Part shown: positions 31,000-41,647 of the stretch, in pieces
Numbering within the stretch: the stretch's first letter is position 1
Layout: every line of letters starts with the position of its first letter
Assembly (NCBI GenBank): GCA_964035575.1
Contig: OZ037918.1
Location: 186,001 to 250,000 of the forward strand
DNA: 64,000 nucleotides
Direction of reading: 5' to 3'
DNA from: Rhynchopus sp. YZ270_cl-10
Taxonomy: Eukaryota; Euglenozoa; Diplonemea; Diplonemida; Diplonemidae
The notes under the pieces: generated by a model
The model's database searches: none
Told to the model about the DNA's origin: nothing
Seen by the model: only the letters and a program-made list of their open reading frames with translations
Position numbers and translations under genes: made by a program

Positions 31000-31479
31000 A
31001 AAGAAACATAAAAATGGGTTACCTGTACCGTAGTGTGAATGGGGGGGGGGGCGGTACACAACCTCTTGTCAAGCCGGCGGCACACCTTCTGCAGAAGAGT
31101 TGTGAGCTTACAGGTACTCCCGTTCGCTGCACCCTACGCTAGGTGCACGATTGCCGAGACAAGAGAGCAGGGGGGGATCACAACATCTCTCTCTTGGCGT
31201 CCCATCCTGTACCGACAGTGGGACACCACTCAAGCACCGTGCGAAAACCGATCACATGCGATGCTTTTTCGTGTACTCATTCTTTGTCGACCAGGGGTTT
31301 ATTATACAGCTTTTTGTGAAAAAAAAAAAGCACAGAGCAACTTGGGTCGGGGAAATTTTTGTTTTTCGGAAACGCTTGCACGCCCGAAGGGGAATGAACG
31401 ACACAAATAAGCATTAGCCGAGTCTTTTTGCGCTGTACAAAGCTATGGTATTCAAAAACTGAGCAAAAAAAAAGTTTGT
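31000..31479. other. Spacer with short duplication
   Basis: The stretch 31222-31306 (ACCACTCAAGCACCGTGCGA, AAACCGATCACATGCGATGC) is repeated at 45687-45770, just downstream of NOX-like copy C. No gene recognised. Confidence 0.55.
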
Positions 31480-31515
31480 AAGATGAATCGAAGTTTCTCG
31501 TACTTTTGCCACCTT
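31480..31515 (+). repeat. Family S hairpin repeat, diverged
   Basis: AAGATGAATCGAAGTTTCTC, GTACTTTTGCCACCTT; the stem is GAAGT/ACTTT. Confidence 0.45.
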
Positions 31516-31635
31516 GACAAAAGGGGGAGGGAAAATAACAAAAAAGGAAAAAAAAAAGGGGGGTAAAGACTCAGCACTCACATTGTGACGCTAATGTCTT
31601 CATTTATTTTCGTAGTTGTTTTTTTGCTCCAACAG

Positions 31636-31757
31636 ACATTAGGGCCATCTATGAAACGGGGTGAGATTATTTTTTTTTCACTAGCTCTTCAGTAAGCTCT
31701 CGCAAGCTTTCAGGCTGTTGTGTGTCTCACGGAGACGATCATAGACGGCCCAACATT
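31636..31757. mobile_element. MITE-like inverted repeat
   Basis: ACATTAGGGCCATCTATGAA at the left faces TCATAGACGGCCCAACATT at the right; an inner GTGAGA/TCTCAC also pairs. Confidence 0.55.
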
Positions 31758-31884
31758 GGCCCAAAAAAATGGGAGCTAATAGTCTCCAAAGTTGAAAACT
31801 GGTAAGTACGGGTTTGGCCAGAATGACTACAACTAAATATTTTTCAGCTGGTGATGTCCACCAGCGTCAACAAAATATGAACAC

Positions 31885-32240
31885 TCCTACTTTTCCTTTG
31901 TGTTGTCTCCCCCAATAAAACAATAAAAACAATAAAGACAAAAGGGAGAGGTTGTGAAACACACACACCTCAAACTGTCGGTGAAGTGTGGCTCTACTCC
32001 AACCCGCCCCAGAATAGAGAATAAAAGGAAGGGAGTTGGGGCACGGTGTTCAATTTCCTTTTAGCATTGCACGCAACCATACAACAAAATACTCTTGACA
32101 CCGCACTATCCACTTTTCCTTTAAGTGTTTCCCCACTGCCAAAAACTAAGAAGACAATAAAAACAAAAGGGAGAGGTGGTGAAACGCACAAGGCACATCT
32201 CGACCTGTCGGTGAAGCGTGCCCCTGGTCTAACCAGCACA
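31885..32240 (+). repeat. Tandem duplication of an about 120-bp unit
   Basis: Two units share CTTTTCCTTT, CAATAAAAACAA, AAAGGGAGAGGT, GTGAAAC and CTGTCGGTGAAG. A related fragment (CACATCTCGACCTGT, GGTGAGGCGTG) is at 44645-44690. No gene recognised. Confidence 0.6.
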
Positions 32241-32577
32241 TTTTAAATAACAAATACAAAAAAACAAGAAAATAAAGCTAAAACTGCTCACGCCCTGATG
32301 GACGATGACACCTTCCTACGCTAGTATAAGGTTGCAATGAAGTCAGTCAGAAGAACACGAAAGGGTGGATGTCCCTCTCGTGCACACTCGCACATAATAC
32401 TCCTACTCACGAACACTCGCACACATGCTTCTCGTTGGGCATGTCGACAAGACAGGGTGACAACGCAAACACTTCCAAGCAATGCTTTACTGGAGCAAAG
32501 AGCGACTGCTGAGTTTCCTGTGGCAGACAGTGGTCTATTTTCTGGTAGAGTACCAACCTCAGGGAGAGGCGTACAGC
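32241..32577. other. Spacer downstream of NOX-like copy B
   Basis: No gene recognised. Confidence 0.5.
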
Positions 32578-32622
32578 ACAGCATCATGGGTTTGCGACTG
32601 TTGAGGAGCGTGGCACGTACGA
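32578..32622 (-). repeat. 3' flank shared by NOX-like copies B and C
   Basis: ATGGGTTTGCGACTGTTGAG, GAGCGTGGCACGTACGATTA is identical at 45768-45804. Copy A lacks it, so the B/C homology extends past the stop codon. Confidence 0.8.
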
Positions 32623-35600
32623 TTAGAACACTTCTGGTCTGAAGTCGTACTCAGCGTACGTGGAGTTGAACTCCTTGCACTCCTTCTCAAGGTCGGCCAC
32701 AAGCATCGGGTTCCCACAGCAGAACACACCAACCTCAGTCGAGGTGTTTGTGATGCCCAAATCTGTGAAGATCTCACGCCAGCTCGGCCGCCCGAAGTTC
32801 GTTGCAACAGGCAGGTGTGTCAGGAAGTCGTGGCTCTTCACCGCCACCGTGTAGTGCTGCACAAGCTGGAACATGTCGAACTTCACACTCTTGTCCACAG
32901 GCTTCGCACCCTCCTTTGCAGGCTTGGCAGAGAGCGAGTACTCAGGTGTTGCAAGCTTCTTCACAGCAGGTCCCGTCAGGCAGATCTGGATCGTGAAGTC
33001 GATCTCCCCGTTCTTCACCTCGTCCATCGCACGGATCACGTCCTCCACAGTCGAGACAGCCTCCAGCTCCGCCACAAGGTAGATGAAGTGCACACGTGTG
33101 CGCTTCCCTGCGTTCTGCCTGCGTGCCTTGTTCTTCAGCAGTTCTGCCGCAACAGAGAGGAACGGCGTCACACCAATACCAGCACCAACAAGCACCATCG
33201 TCGAAAACTGGTCAAAACTCTGTGCAGGTGCGATGTACGGGCCGTCCACACCAAGGGCCATGTCCTCCTGTTGTACTAGTGCTGTCTCCACGTGGTCTCC
33301 AAGGCGTGTCACCCAGTCCCCGTCACACTTGATCTGCAGCTCCACCTCAGACGCAGTCACCTTCGACACTGTGAAGGGGTGCCACTCCCACCTGCTGATG
33401 CGCTCGTCTTGGATGTGCACGTACTGACCTGCCTTGTACGAGTCAATGTTACTCTCATCAGCACGCTTCAGGGACAGACGCAGGATACGGCCACCGTCCT
33501 TCCCGACAGGGTACAGACGTGTCATGTTCCTGTCCACCTGCATCGGGTGCTTGGCACGCCACAGACGTCTGTACAGCATCTCCGCAAGGTACAGGAACAG
33601 CGGCGGTGCTGTCCACCAGATCGTGTCCGAACGTCCGTCCAGCTGTCCCGCAGGTGCGTACAGACGCGGGTGCTTCGACGGCTTCGTGTGCACAAGCAGC
33701 ACAACCATGTACAGAATCAGGAACATGTGTGTCTGGAAGAAGAAGTTGAACAGCTTCCGTGTCGCAACGTGGTAACGTGCCACAATCACAGGGAACAGCA
33801 GGAGCACCATGCACAGGATGCCGGTGATGAACGGAAGCTGTGCCACAAGCTGGTCGTATGCGTTCTTGTCGTACTTGTGAATCAACATGTAGTAGTTCCT
33901 CGATGCACAGCCAGTGTGGATCAGCGACAGCACAGTCACAATCACACCCAGCCACACGTGCAGGTTGATTGTCTGTCCAAACAGCGACTCAAACAGTGCA
34001 GTGCTCTGGATGGCTGTCATCGTGTGTCTGCATCCCATCATCATCAACATGAAGTTGCACACCTTGATCGCATTCGCACACCCCTTCGCAATCGGCAGAG
34101 AGTAGCCAAGCAGGTCGAACGCAGGTCCCTGGGTGTGGTTGAAGAAGTACCACAGCCACGCACCCACAAGCGGGATGATCACACACAGCCACGAGAGCAG
34201 CGGCTTCTTCACACGGTAGAACCAGCGGGTGAAGGTCTGTCTGCAGCCTGTCACCACCCCTGGACCTGCAGGCTCGCCGTTCTCGACCTTTGTCACTGAG
34301 TACGCAACGTCGCCCTTGGGGAGACCCTTGAAGAGTGCCGACACGGAGGAGGAAATGACTGCCTGGTCACCCATGGTCTTTTCACGCATGACACCCATTG
34401 TCTTCCCGATGCTGACCTCGAGTGCCTCACGTGTGCATGTCTCTCTGTGCACGTTGGTTGCAAGCTCGCGCTCCTGGCCAAGCTGTGCGGATCCTCTGCA
34501 GCCGAGACAGTAGAGCGCAGACTCGGTCTTGCCGACAAGGAGGTACTGGCGTGCACGGCCGAAGAAGAGACCACGCTCGCCCTTGCCGAGGATGTCGTCG
34601 AACTTGAGACGGCCCTCCTCCAGCACGAAGCGGCGCAGGCAGCAGCCACAGGCAGGCCCCACACCCTGCATGTCTGCAGGGGTGATCTCGTCCATCTCAA
34701 CCTCCTCGTCGCTGGTCACTTCTTCTATGGCTGACCCAAAGACCACGTCGACTGGGTTCGTGCGCGGCACGGCCTCCTTGTGTGGTGGGGACGGAACATC
34801 CGACGGCGACAGCGAATCAACCTCAGGAATGCAGAAGCTGACAGGGGGAGCCATGCGTCCTGCCTTGTTCCCGTTCTTGTCGTCCCGGTAGGAAGAACCC
34901 TCCAAACCCTTCGGCGAAGCAGGCAGCCTGAACGAAGCAAAGACAGGCGACCCAGACCGCGAGTTGAACGAGCCCATCTCCTTCTCGTTGCGTGCGGAGG
35001 CCGCGCGTTTGAAGTCGTCGAAGCGCTCCTCATTGCGGCGCTTGCACCCACACTTCTTCAAGACAAGCATCACGCAGCACAGCACAGTGAGCAGGCCAAG
35101 AATAGTGATTGACGTTGCAAGCACTGTAGTGCGTGAGATGGCGTCACCTCCTTCCTCCTCAGCCACCTGGCACAGAACACGTGGCAGGTCGTCTGTCGCC
35201 ACGACAGTCGGGGTGTGTCCCTTCACGCACGTCGCCGCATGGCAGATGCTGTCCACAACAAGGGCACGCATCGTCACGTTCATGTCCAGTGTCCCTGTGC
35301 ACTCAACGTTCATGTCGCGCCCAATCACTGTTGTCTGTGCCACGTCGTCTGTTGCGAGTGTCACGTACGAGAAGGCGTCGTCGCGTGCAACGATGATCGA
35401 TGTGGCGACGTAGCCAGCTGCGTCCAGCTTCGAGGCAAACAACTCCTGCACCTGGGCTGCGCTGTGCACTGCCGCCATCGAGATCGTGCGGCCGTGCAGC
35501 ACACAACCTGTCGCACACTCCATCTGGAACTGCAGGTCCACTGGCATCCCAATAGAGTGGTCAAGAGCGGACTGCACATCCTCCGGTGCGCCCAGGTCTG

Positions 35601-35772
35601 CACAGGAGCCGACCCCCTGCACGCGGATGGTGTGGTCAAGGCCGACAGAGCACAGCTTCGACGCACCGCACACCTCCAATGCCGAGCAGTCCGCTGCACT
35701 GGCACACTGCACTGCCGCTGCCTCCGTGTGGGGCAGCAGCAGAGCTGCAGAAAGCACTGCAACCCTCCACAT
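32623..35772 (-). CDS. NADPH-oxidase-type flavocytochrome with N-terminal ectodomain, copy B
   Basis: Intronless, 1049 aa, same architecture as copy A: signal peptide, ectodomain, single helix, cytosolic linker, six-helix heme domain with both histidine pairs, HPFT FAD motif, GAGIGVTPF NADPH motif, CCGNP and a C-terminal YDFRPEVF. It is nearly identical to A over the ectodomain and catalytic half. It differs in the linker just before EEVTSDEEVEMDE, where it has a shorter S/P segment (DSLSPSDVPSPPHKEAVPRT). It has its own changes near the FAD domain (DESNID, VQQEDMALG), where A and C agree with each other. The start MWRVAV is the first in-frame ATG. All key residues are intact, so it is probably functional. 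Confidence 0.85.
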   Translation of the reverse strand: MWRVAVLSAALLLPHTEAAAVQCASAADCSALEVCGASKLCSVGLDHTIRVQGVGSCADLGAPEDVQSALDHSIGMPVDLQFQMECATGCVLHGRTISMAAVHSAAQVQELFASKLDAAGYVATSIIVARDDAFSYVTLATDDVAQTTVIGRDMNVECTGTLDMNVTMRALVVDSICHAATCVKGHTPTVVATDDLPRVLCQVAEEEGGDAISRTTVLATSITILGLLTVLCCVMLVLKKCGCKRRNEERFDDFKRAASARNEKEMGSFNSRSGSPVFASFRLPASPKGLEGSSYRDDKNGNKAGRMAPPVSFCIPEVDSLSPSDVPSPPHKEAVPRTNPVDVVFGSAIEEVTSDEEVEMDEITPADMQGVGPACGCCLRRFVLEEGRLKFDDILGKGERGLFFGRARQYLLVGKTESALYCLGCRGSAQLGQERELATNVHRETCTREALEVSIGKTMGVMREKTMGDQAVISSSVSALFKGLPKGDVAYSVTKVENGEPAGPGVVTGCRQTFTRWFYRVKKPLLSWLCVIIPLVGAWLWYFFNHTQGPAFDLLGYSLPIAKGCANAIKVCNFMLMMMGCRHTMTAIQSTALFESLFGQTINLHVWLGVIVTVLSLIHTGCASRNYYMLIHKYDKNAYDQLVAQLPFITGILCMVLLLFPVIVARYHVATRKLFNFFFQTHMFLILYMVVLLVHTKPSKHPRLYAPAGQLDGRSDTIWWTAPPLFLYLAEMLYRRLWRAKHPMQVDRNMTRLYPVGKDGGRILRLSLKRADESNIDSYKAGQYVHIQDERISRWEWHPFTVSKVTASEVELQIKCDGDWVTRLGDHVETALVQQEDMALGVDGPYIAPAQSFDQFSTMVLVGAGIGVTPFLSVAAELLKNKARRQNAGKRTRVHFIYLVAELEAVSTVEDVIRAMDEVKNGEIDFTIQICLTGPAVKKLATPEYSLSAKPAKEGAKPVDKSVKFDMFQLVQHYTVAVKSHDFLTHLPVATNFGRPSWREIFTDLGITNTSTEVGVFCCGNPMLVADLEKECKEFNSTYAEYDFRPEVF

Positions 35773-35860
35773 AATGCTGTGTGTGTCTTGAGTGCCTTGT
35801 TCTTTTATTATTTACCTCCTTTTAAAAATGCGTGTAATAGCGCCTGTATGGAAGGTGTGT
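35773..35860 (-). promoter_or_regulatory. Promoter-proximal region of NOX-like copy B
   Basis: It shares GGCGCTATTACACGCAT and AATAAAAGAACAAGGCACTC with A and C. The segment between them (TTTACCTCCTTTTAAAAA on the plus strand) is unique to B. Confidence 0.4.
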
Positions 35861-35985
35861 GTGTGAGAAGCAAAAGGTACCATACAAAAAAACCAAGAGT
35901 CAGAGGGAGGTTCGCTTATGTAGGATGTAGGGTGGGCCGTACACGGTGCAGGGTGCACGGGGGAACAGGGGGAGTTGGATGGGTG
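35861..35985 (-). repeat. Upstream block shared by NOX-like copies A and B
   Basis: Partner of 26761-26890, with few substitutions. Confidence 0.75.
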
Positions 35986-37001
35986 CAAAGAGTCACAAAG
36001 AATGAAAAAAAAAGCGGGGAAAAACCCTGTGCATTATATTGCAACGTTTCATTCCTCTGCTCTTGCGACCCTCCTCCTTCTCCCCTGTTGACAGAAGAGA
36101 ACACACACACAATGCCACATTGACACACTCTAAGTTATAAAATGGTGTTGATGAAGGCACCGACTAAGACACTGTACGATACCAGCCATCCGGATAAGAG
36201 CACAAAACACCCTGCACCCAACAGAAGGTGTAAAACAAAGGAAACCTAGTGTGTCGCTGAATGGGCTGGGGTATACAAAGTACGCAGGAAAGTGCGAATC
36301 ACCCCACCCCTTCAGCCACATCCCATAATGGGTTTGCCCACATCGTAGTGAAAAAAGCAGTAGAATATAATACCGTCATCTTGGCAATTCCACCCTTTTC
36401 TGCTGAGTTTAAAATGCTGATTATTGTTTCATATACATATTCTACTGAATAGAAGGTATAATAGGGGGTGCACTAAATGTACCCAAACTTTGATAAATCA
36501 GAAATTTTGTACTGAACCAGCGCACTGTGTGCACTCGGGACTCGGGACCCTCCCCCTCCCATCTTCTGGTATCTTTTTGTATAAAACAATTACTGAGGTT
36601 TTATACTCAAATGAAACCATCTGAAGAAAAGAAGAGGAGAACAGAACACTGTACACCACAGCAGGGTCAGTACGCGATGTTTGGCCGAAGCCTTGTTGCT
36701 TTGGAAAGGGGATAGGCGTAGGTTGTCCCACCCTTATAGGGGCCTAAGGGGCAACTTCTATTGACTGGCCATCCTTCATCCATCAGGGAACGGATCATGC
36801 ACGGTCCTGGAAGCTCCAAGAAAAATGGAGTCGGGTGGGCTAGAGGAAGTTGCCTTTCCTAAACGTGCACACACAACTGGAAAAAAAGGGGCGGAGGTGT
36901 CGTCACTCACCCTTGTTGAAAAATAATCATTGCTTTACCAATGGTACACTCCAACACTGTTTGCCACTTTTTTTTTTGACAAAAATACCCCCCCCTCCTT
37001 T
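35986..37001. other. Spacer with family U copy 2
   Basis: Family U copy 2 is at 36150-36236 (GGATAAGAGCACAAAA, CAACAGAAGGTGTAA). At 36420-36480 TATTCTACTGAATAGAAGGT and GGGGTGCACTAAATG match 39108-39150. No gene recognised. Confidence 0.5.
36150..36236 (+). repeat. Family U repeat, copy 2
   Basis: TTGATGAAGGCACCGAC, GTACGATACCAGCCATCCGG, CACCCTGCACCCAACAGAAG, GTGTAA. Confidence 0.55.
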
Positions 37002-37092
37002 CTCAAAACGTTTTGAGTACCGTCTTCGTAAAAATATTCGACCGTAAAAAAGGACGAACTTTATTACGGTCGAACATATTTACGAAGACGGT
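37002..37092. repeat. Foldback repeat with palindrome
   Basis: CTCAAAACGTTTTGAG (37002-37017) is a perfect palindrome. TACCGTCTTCGTAAAAATAT then TCGACCGTAA (37018-37047) pairs with TTACGGTCGAACATATTTAC then GAAGACGGTA (37063-37092). It is the counterpart of 27540-27628. Confidence 0.75.
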
Positions 37093-37904
37093 AATAGGAT
37101 AGATTCAGTTGTCAAAATGCTGGCTGAATAAAAATAGCCTTCGTAACTGCAGAAGGGGGCCTTGCTGTTCCCCCACTGCAAATATAATATCACACTAAAA
37201 AAAAGGTGAACTAAAAGTATTTCAACATAAAGGGGACGAAGAGAAATCTAGTTGCGCTCGATCGATACACCTTCACATAGTAAGTGTATACAGAGAAAAG
37301 ACTGAGCGGGATGAAATAAAAAAAAATTGTTGTGAAGACAAACTGAATGCAGGAAAAACCGCGGCTGAAGGCTCAGTATCAAGGATGGTGTATTAAATGT
37401 GTATCAATCACCCTCAACCACTGTCCCCTCGCTTTCCCCCCCCCCCCCCCCCCCCCTTCTGATAAAACTGTTGGAACTGTTTCAGTTTCCAGCCGGATGA
37501 ATCCATGCTCGTCCTTTCTGTACCGTATGGGCTGTCGGTGTCTTTCCCTATTCGTTTTCCCGGCCTTTTTTTGTCAGAAGAACAGAGAAAACGGCAACCC
37601 TTTTGCAACCCATATACACCGTGGCAGTCTTGACGATGATAGAGTATACGAAAGCAAACATGTAAAGGTTATATCATGCTGTACTAAGAGGGGGCTAAGA
37701 TGAATCTGTCTTCCTTACAACATATTGAAGGGAAAAAATGGTGAAACGTGCCAAAAACGCATTTCAGTTGAGCTTTTCATCATGCAAAAGGGTGGGACGT
37801 GAGTGTTCCGTACCGTAAGAGAACGGAGGCGGTTCACAACCGCTCGGCGAATTCGCACGCCTCTCTCCACCCCAGCCTTTTTAACGGCCAAAAAAAAAAA
37901 AAAG
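37093..37904 (+). repeat. Duplicated spacer, related to 26931-28030
   Basis: It carries CTTCGTAACTGCAGAAGGGG, CTAGTTGCGCTCGATCGATA, TAAGATGAATCTGTC and GGTTCACAACCGCTC in common with the region upstream of copy A. A C-run of about 18 is at 37437. No gene recognised. Confidence 0.6.
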
Positions 37905-37986
37905 GTGAAGTTGATAGTGCAAAACGCCTCTGGGACGCAGGCACTGACACTCCGCGGGGTTATCGAACCCCGGAGTGGTTTACAGG
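37905..37986 (-). repeat. Family G SINE-like repeat with B-box-like hairpin and T-run
   Basis: The minus strand has CACTCCGGGGTTCGATAACC then CCGCGGAGTG, TGCCTGCGTCCCAGAGGCG and TTTTGCACTATCAACTTCAC, followed by 13 T's. GGTTCGATAACC resembles the tRNA B box (GGTTCGANNCC) with one extra base, and the T-run would serve as a Pol III terminator. The element lacks the TGCTTACAG start of the longest copies. Confidence 0.6.
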
Positions 37987-38167
37987 CAAAAATAAAGAAG
38001 GGGGGTGAGGGGGGAGAGTGCAGAACCACGTTAAGTGGCGACGGACACAGTATCAGATCAATTGTGAGGAAAAATTTTTGCTTGGTTTTTAGACGACGAT
38101 TTTTCTTCACAGAATCCTTACTGGGGGAGGGGGGGTGGGGTGCACTTCGTATCGTTAACACGGAAGG

Positions 38168-38282
38168 TCTAGTCAGGGGGACTAGTGGTAGTGCTACCAT
38201 AGTCCAAATGGCCAGTGTTTTACGACTAGTGTACAGAACAGCACGATTAGTAGTGACACTAGTAAGTCCCCCCTGACTGGAC
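38168..38282. mobile_element. MITE-like inverted repeat
   Basis: TCTAGTCAGGGGGACTAGTG faces CACTAGTAAGTCCCCCCTGA (then CTGGA). The ends pair over about 25 bases; the interior is unique. Confidence 0.65.
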
Positions 38283-38849
38283 TGTCATGAATATTGTATA
38301 GTAGTGGAAAGTACAAAAAACGAAAAACATAACGCCTCTGAACGTTAACAGATGCATAGACACCTCACACACATCTACAAACAAACCCAGACTGCTCACC
38401 ATCAATGCGACTCTGAAATGCAAAGCCCTCTCGTGAACAGCCCCCCCACAAAACCACCTCTCCAATCATGCAGGGTCCGGCTGGGGGCAAACTACACAAC
38501 GTGACAGGGATCTATCTTCTAGAGATGAACGGGGCTCCGCAACTCTTTCAGGGGGGCGCTTGGAGACTTGAGGGTTTGAGGGTTTCTTTGGGGGAAATGC
38601 AAGCGCCCTTTACGGACACAAGACACCAGGACCCTCAATGGGTGGTATCGAACCCATTTGAGCTGGAGAAAGCAAAAAAAAAACAAAGATCATTCCCAAA
38701 GCCGGCTCTTTTAGGGAAATGGCTTTTAAGGAATATGTATGGTTTAGGACAGCTCGTGGGAGGGATGAAGAGAGAGAAAAAGGGGAGGGGGCTGTGTTGT
38801 GCAGACTTGCATACACAGCTGTTCCATCCGTGGGATTCACGCAAACCAC
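38283..38849. other. Spacer
   Basis: No gene recognised. AAAGCCCTCTCGTGAACAGC at 38421 recurs at 39550, a further small dispersed motif. Confidence 0.45.
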
Positions 38850-38918
38850 TTTTTTGATAAATTGTTGGAATAGTGTAGTTGCCTCGGGTTGTGTTGCCAC
38901 TGTGCAATCTCCACTTTC
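38850..38918 (-). repeat. Family T short interspersed repeat, consensus copy
   Basis: TTTTTTGATAAATTGTTGGA, ATAGTGTAGTTGCCTCGGGT, TGTGTTGCCACTGTGCAATC, TCCAC. The minus-strand form ends AATTTATC followed by A's. Confidence 0.65.
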
Positions 38919-39629
38919 TGTTGTTTTTTTTGTGTTGTTGCATTGGTATAATATGAACCCAAGCTTCGCATACCTAGTCACCGCAAAATTTTAAAAAATC
39001 CCCCAAATTATTCAGCTTGTCCGGCCGAATTGAAAAAAAAGGGGGTGGTAGACAACCTCAAAGAAAATGAAAGAAGATTATTTCATTGTTACGATTACGG
39101 AACTATCTATTCTACTGAATGGAAGGTATAACAGGGGTGCACTAAATGGACCCAAACTGGATGGAAGAAGAGGAAGAGAAAAAAAAACGTTTGTTAAGAT
39201 GTGTCTAAGCTTCACAGTGCTGTGGAAACCTATGAAGAAAGTAATGTGAAAAGTGAGGTGAGCAGCCACGCACACAACGTGTCCTTTATTCCTTTTGTTT
39301 TATTTTGTTTCCTTATTTTTTGTGCAATCCCTCTAGGTGCTGTGACCTACAAAATACACATTTTTGTTTCCGGCTTTGAGCGCACAACAGACCTGATATT
39401 TTCTTGTCGCCGACAATCACTTCGCTCCAAAAAGAAATGGAACAAAATTCTGTACTCAACGATGGCTCTTTTGGAAAAGGCAAAATAACTCAATATGATC
39501 AGAGCAGGAACACACAACAAGGTAGATATAAGTAGAGTTTGAAATACAAAAGCCCTCTCGTGAACAGAGTACCTTGGTACAATGACCGGCTGTACCGTGG
39601 GGTGGACACCCAACCCATATGATAACAAA
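38919..39629. other. Spacer
   Basis: No gene recognised; a diverged family Z-like stretch is at about 39407-39465 (GACAATCACTTCGCTCC, TTCTGTACTCAACGATGG). Confidence 0.45.
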
Positions 39630-39747
39630 GTGAAGTTGATGTGTGCAAAACGCCTCTGGGACGCAGAGCACTGGCATTCCGCTGGGTTATCGAACCCCCC
39701 TCTGGAATGTTGCAACTTTTGGAGTTAGCTGGGGAAAACTGTAAGCA
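39630..39747 (-). repeat. Family G SINE-like repeat, full length
   Basis: Minus strand: TGCTTACAGTTTTCCCC, GGGTTCGATAACCCAGCGGA, CTGCGTCCCAGAGGCGTTTT, ATCAACTTCAC. Confidence 0.6.
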
Positions 39748-41647
39748 ATCATAAAAAAAAAAGACGGGGAGTAAAGCAGACATATAAAAAGTGCAAAAAA
39801 AAAATCAAAAATCGACTGCAGGCTACGAATTGTGGGGGAGAAAAACCCCTTATTTTTGCTACAAAAAATCACCCATCCAATCCAGAGGGTGAAACTCTAA
39901 GGAAATGTCACCCAAATTGGGCTGGTGGGATGCACAATTTTCTCCCCCATGTATCGTCCTGAGTTCAGAGGCGTATGTCTGGACTCAAAGCCCAGACATA
40001 AAAGCTGCTGTGTTTTAAGTACTGTGCGCATCATAAGAAATGCTGTGAATGCCGTGGGGGGCAAAAATGCATATCACAGTTACGTGCACTGCGAAAAAAA
40101 CAGCTTGGTTACCTTCTTTTTTTTCGTCGTTTCTATTTCCTATTGTCAAGAACTTGATTTGCAAAAAAGGGGGGGAAATTTGTAAAATGAAAGGCACCTC
40201 GCGTGTCACTCATCTCTCGAACAACACATAAGAGAGATGATAACACCAGCGGGTACCTGGGACTTATGGGGTAGAGTAAAAAAAATAAGAAAAGTTTATA
40301 AGATGACCCTAGCCTCTTGATCAAGAGACTCCAAAAAAAAAAAATTGTTGACACAAAAAAAACACCACTAAAACGCCATAAACATCAACGTTTTGAGCTG
40401 GGGTCTTAAGAACTAGGCGTAGATCTTGGATGGGAAAACAAATACCGTTGCCGAGAAAAGAGAACGACAAACGTTCCTTTATTTTTTGAGCGTTCCGTAA
40501 TTTATCATTTTATACTAGATGAATTGCACCTTAACCTCCTCGGTTACAGTATTGCGTTTTCGGGGGTTTCTTCTTGTGTGTTTTTTTGATTTGTGTGGAT
40601 AATGTGAAGACACCTCGCTTTTTTTTCGTATGAACTCCACGCAGCCGTTCCTCCTTTTGGGTTGAGCACAGAGCAAAAAAAAAAATAATAATAATAATAA
40701 TTTGACTTGAAATACAAAGCCCTCTCGCAACACCTTGGCTTATGCATCTTATGACAAAAAAAAAAAAAGAGACGTTTTCTTGTAATTGGAATGACTTTCT
40801 GTTCAGCAATCCTGTAGAAGCTGGGTAGGTTTTTCTTTCTTTTCTTTTTGTTTTCGTTTTCTGTAATGAGAGAGAAGTTCGCTGCGTCTTAACCTCATTT
40901 TGTATAATCACCTATGAATAGATGATATTCTCGTTTTATTTTTGTTGGAAAATTTTCTGGGGATAATGGAGAGAGAGAGAGAGAGAGCGACAATCACCCC
41001 ATTCAGCACCTATTGGGGCATAGGGTCCTCTCCTCAATGTCGACCAAGGGGCTCTCTGTACCGACGTAGTGTTTCGTTTCTCCTTTTTTCTCCTTTTTCT
41101 GCATTTTCCTATTTCTCCGCCTTTTTTTGTGACGTGTATGACCACGGAGACCATCCCGTCGGCGCAAGCATGAAAAAATAGGCAAAATGCAATGTGGTCA
41201 GTACGGGAAACCCAGGGGAATGCGATTATAACCTTGGTGAAACCTTGGTTGAACCACGGGAGAAACCCTGGGGGTACTGGGCTGACCCGCCACCATCGAC
41301 TACATTCTGTGAGTGGGAAGAAAAGAGAAGCTTTGAAAGTACAAACACGTCACCGTACAGGATGCATAGCCACACCCTCTCCGCTCGGTTATTGAATTGG
41401 TGGAAGGTGATGGGTAGAAACAATAAAGAAAGTGGAAAGTGGAGAATAAAGTAAAGTATGAAAAGCAGTGCGACATCCTCCAGGAGGGGAGCACTGACTC
41501 AAAGAGAAAAAGATTGTTGAAAAATCCCAAGTCTTTCGTGTTTAGGAATCTAAAAAAGGAAAAGGGGGCGAAGGTGAAAGTGAAAACGCCTCACCGTTTC
41601 GGCGGACGCAGGCACCGAGGGGGGGATGGAGAAAAAAAAATGGACTA
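39748..41647. other. Spacer
   Basis: It holds a truncated family S copy (40300-40320, preceded by AAGAAAAGTTTAT), a (GA)n run at 40971, a family Z copy (40988-41042) and two degenerate family G fragments (about 41330-41385 and 41568-41620). No gene recognised. Confidence 0.5.
40988..41042 (+). repeat. Family Z repeat, larger hairpin
   Basis: CGACAATCAC, stem CCCCA/TGGGG, then GTCCTCTCCTCAATGTCG; the flanks match 14348 and 20938. Confidence 0.45.
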
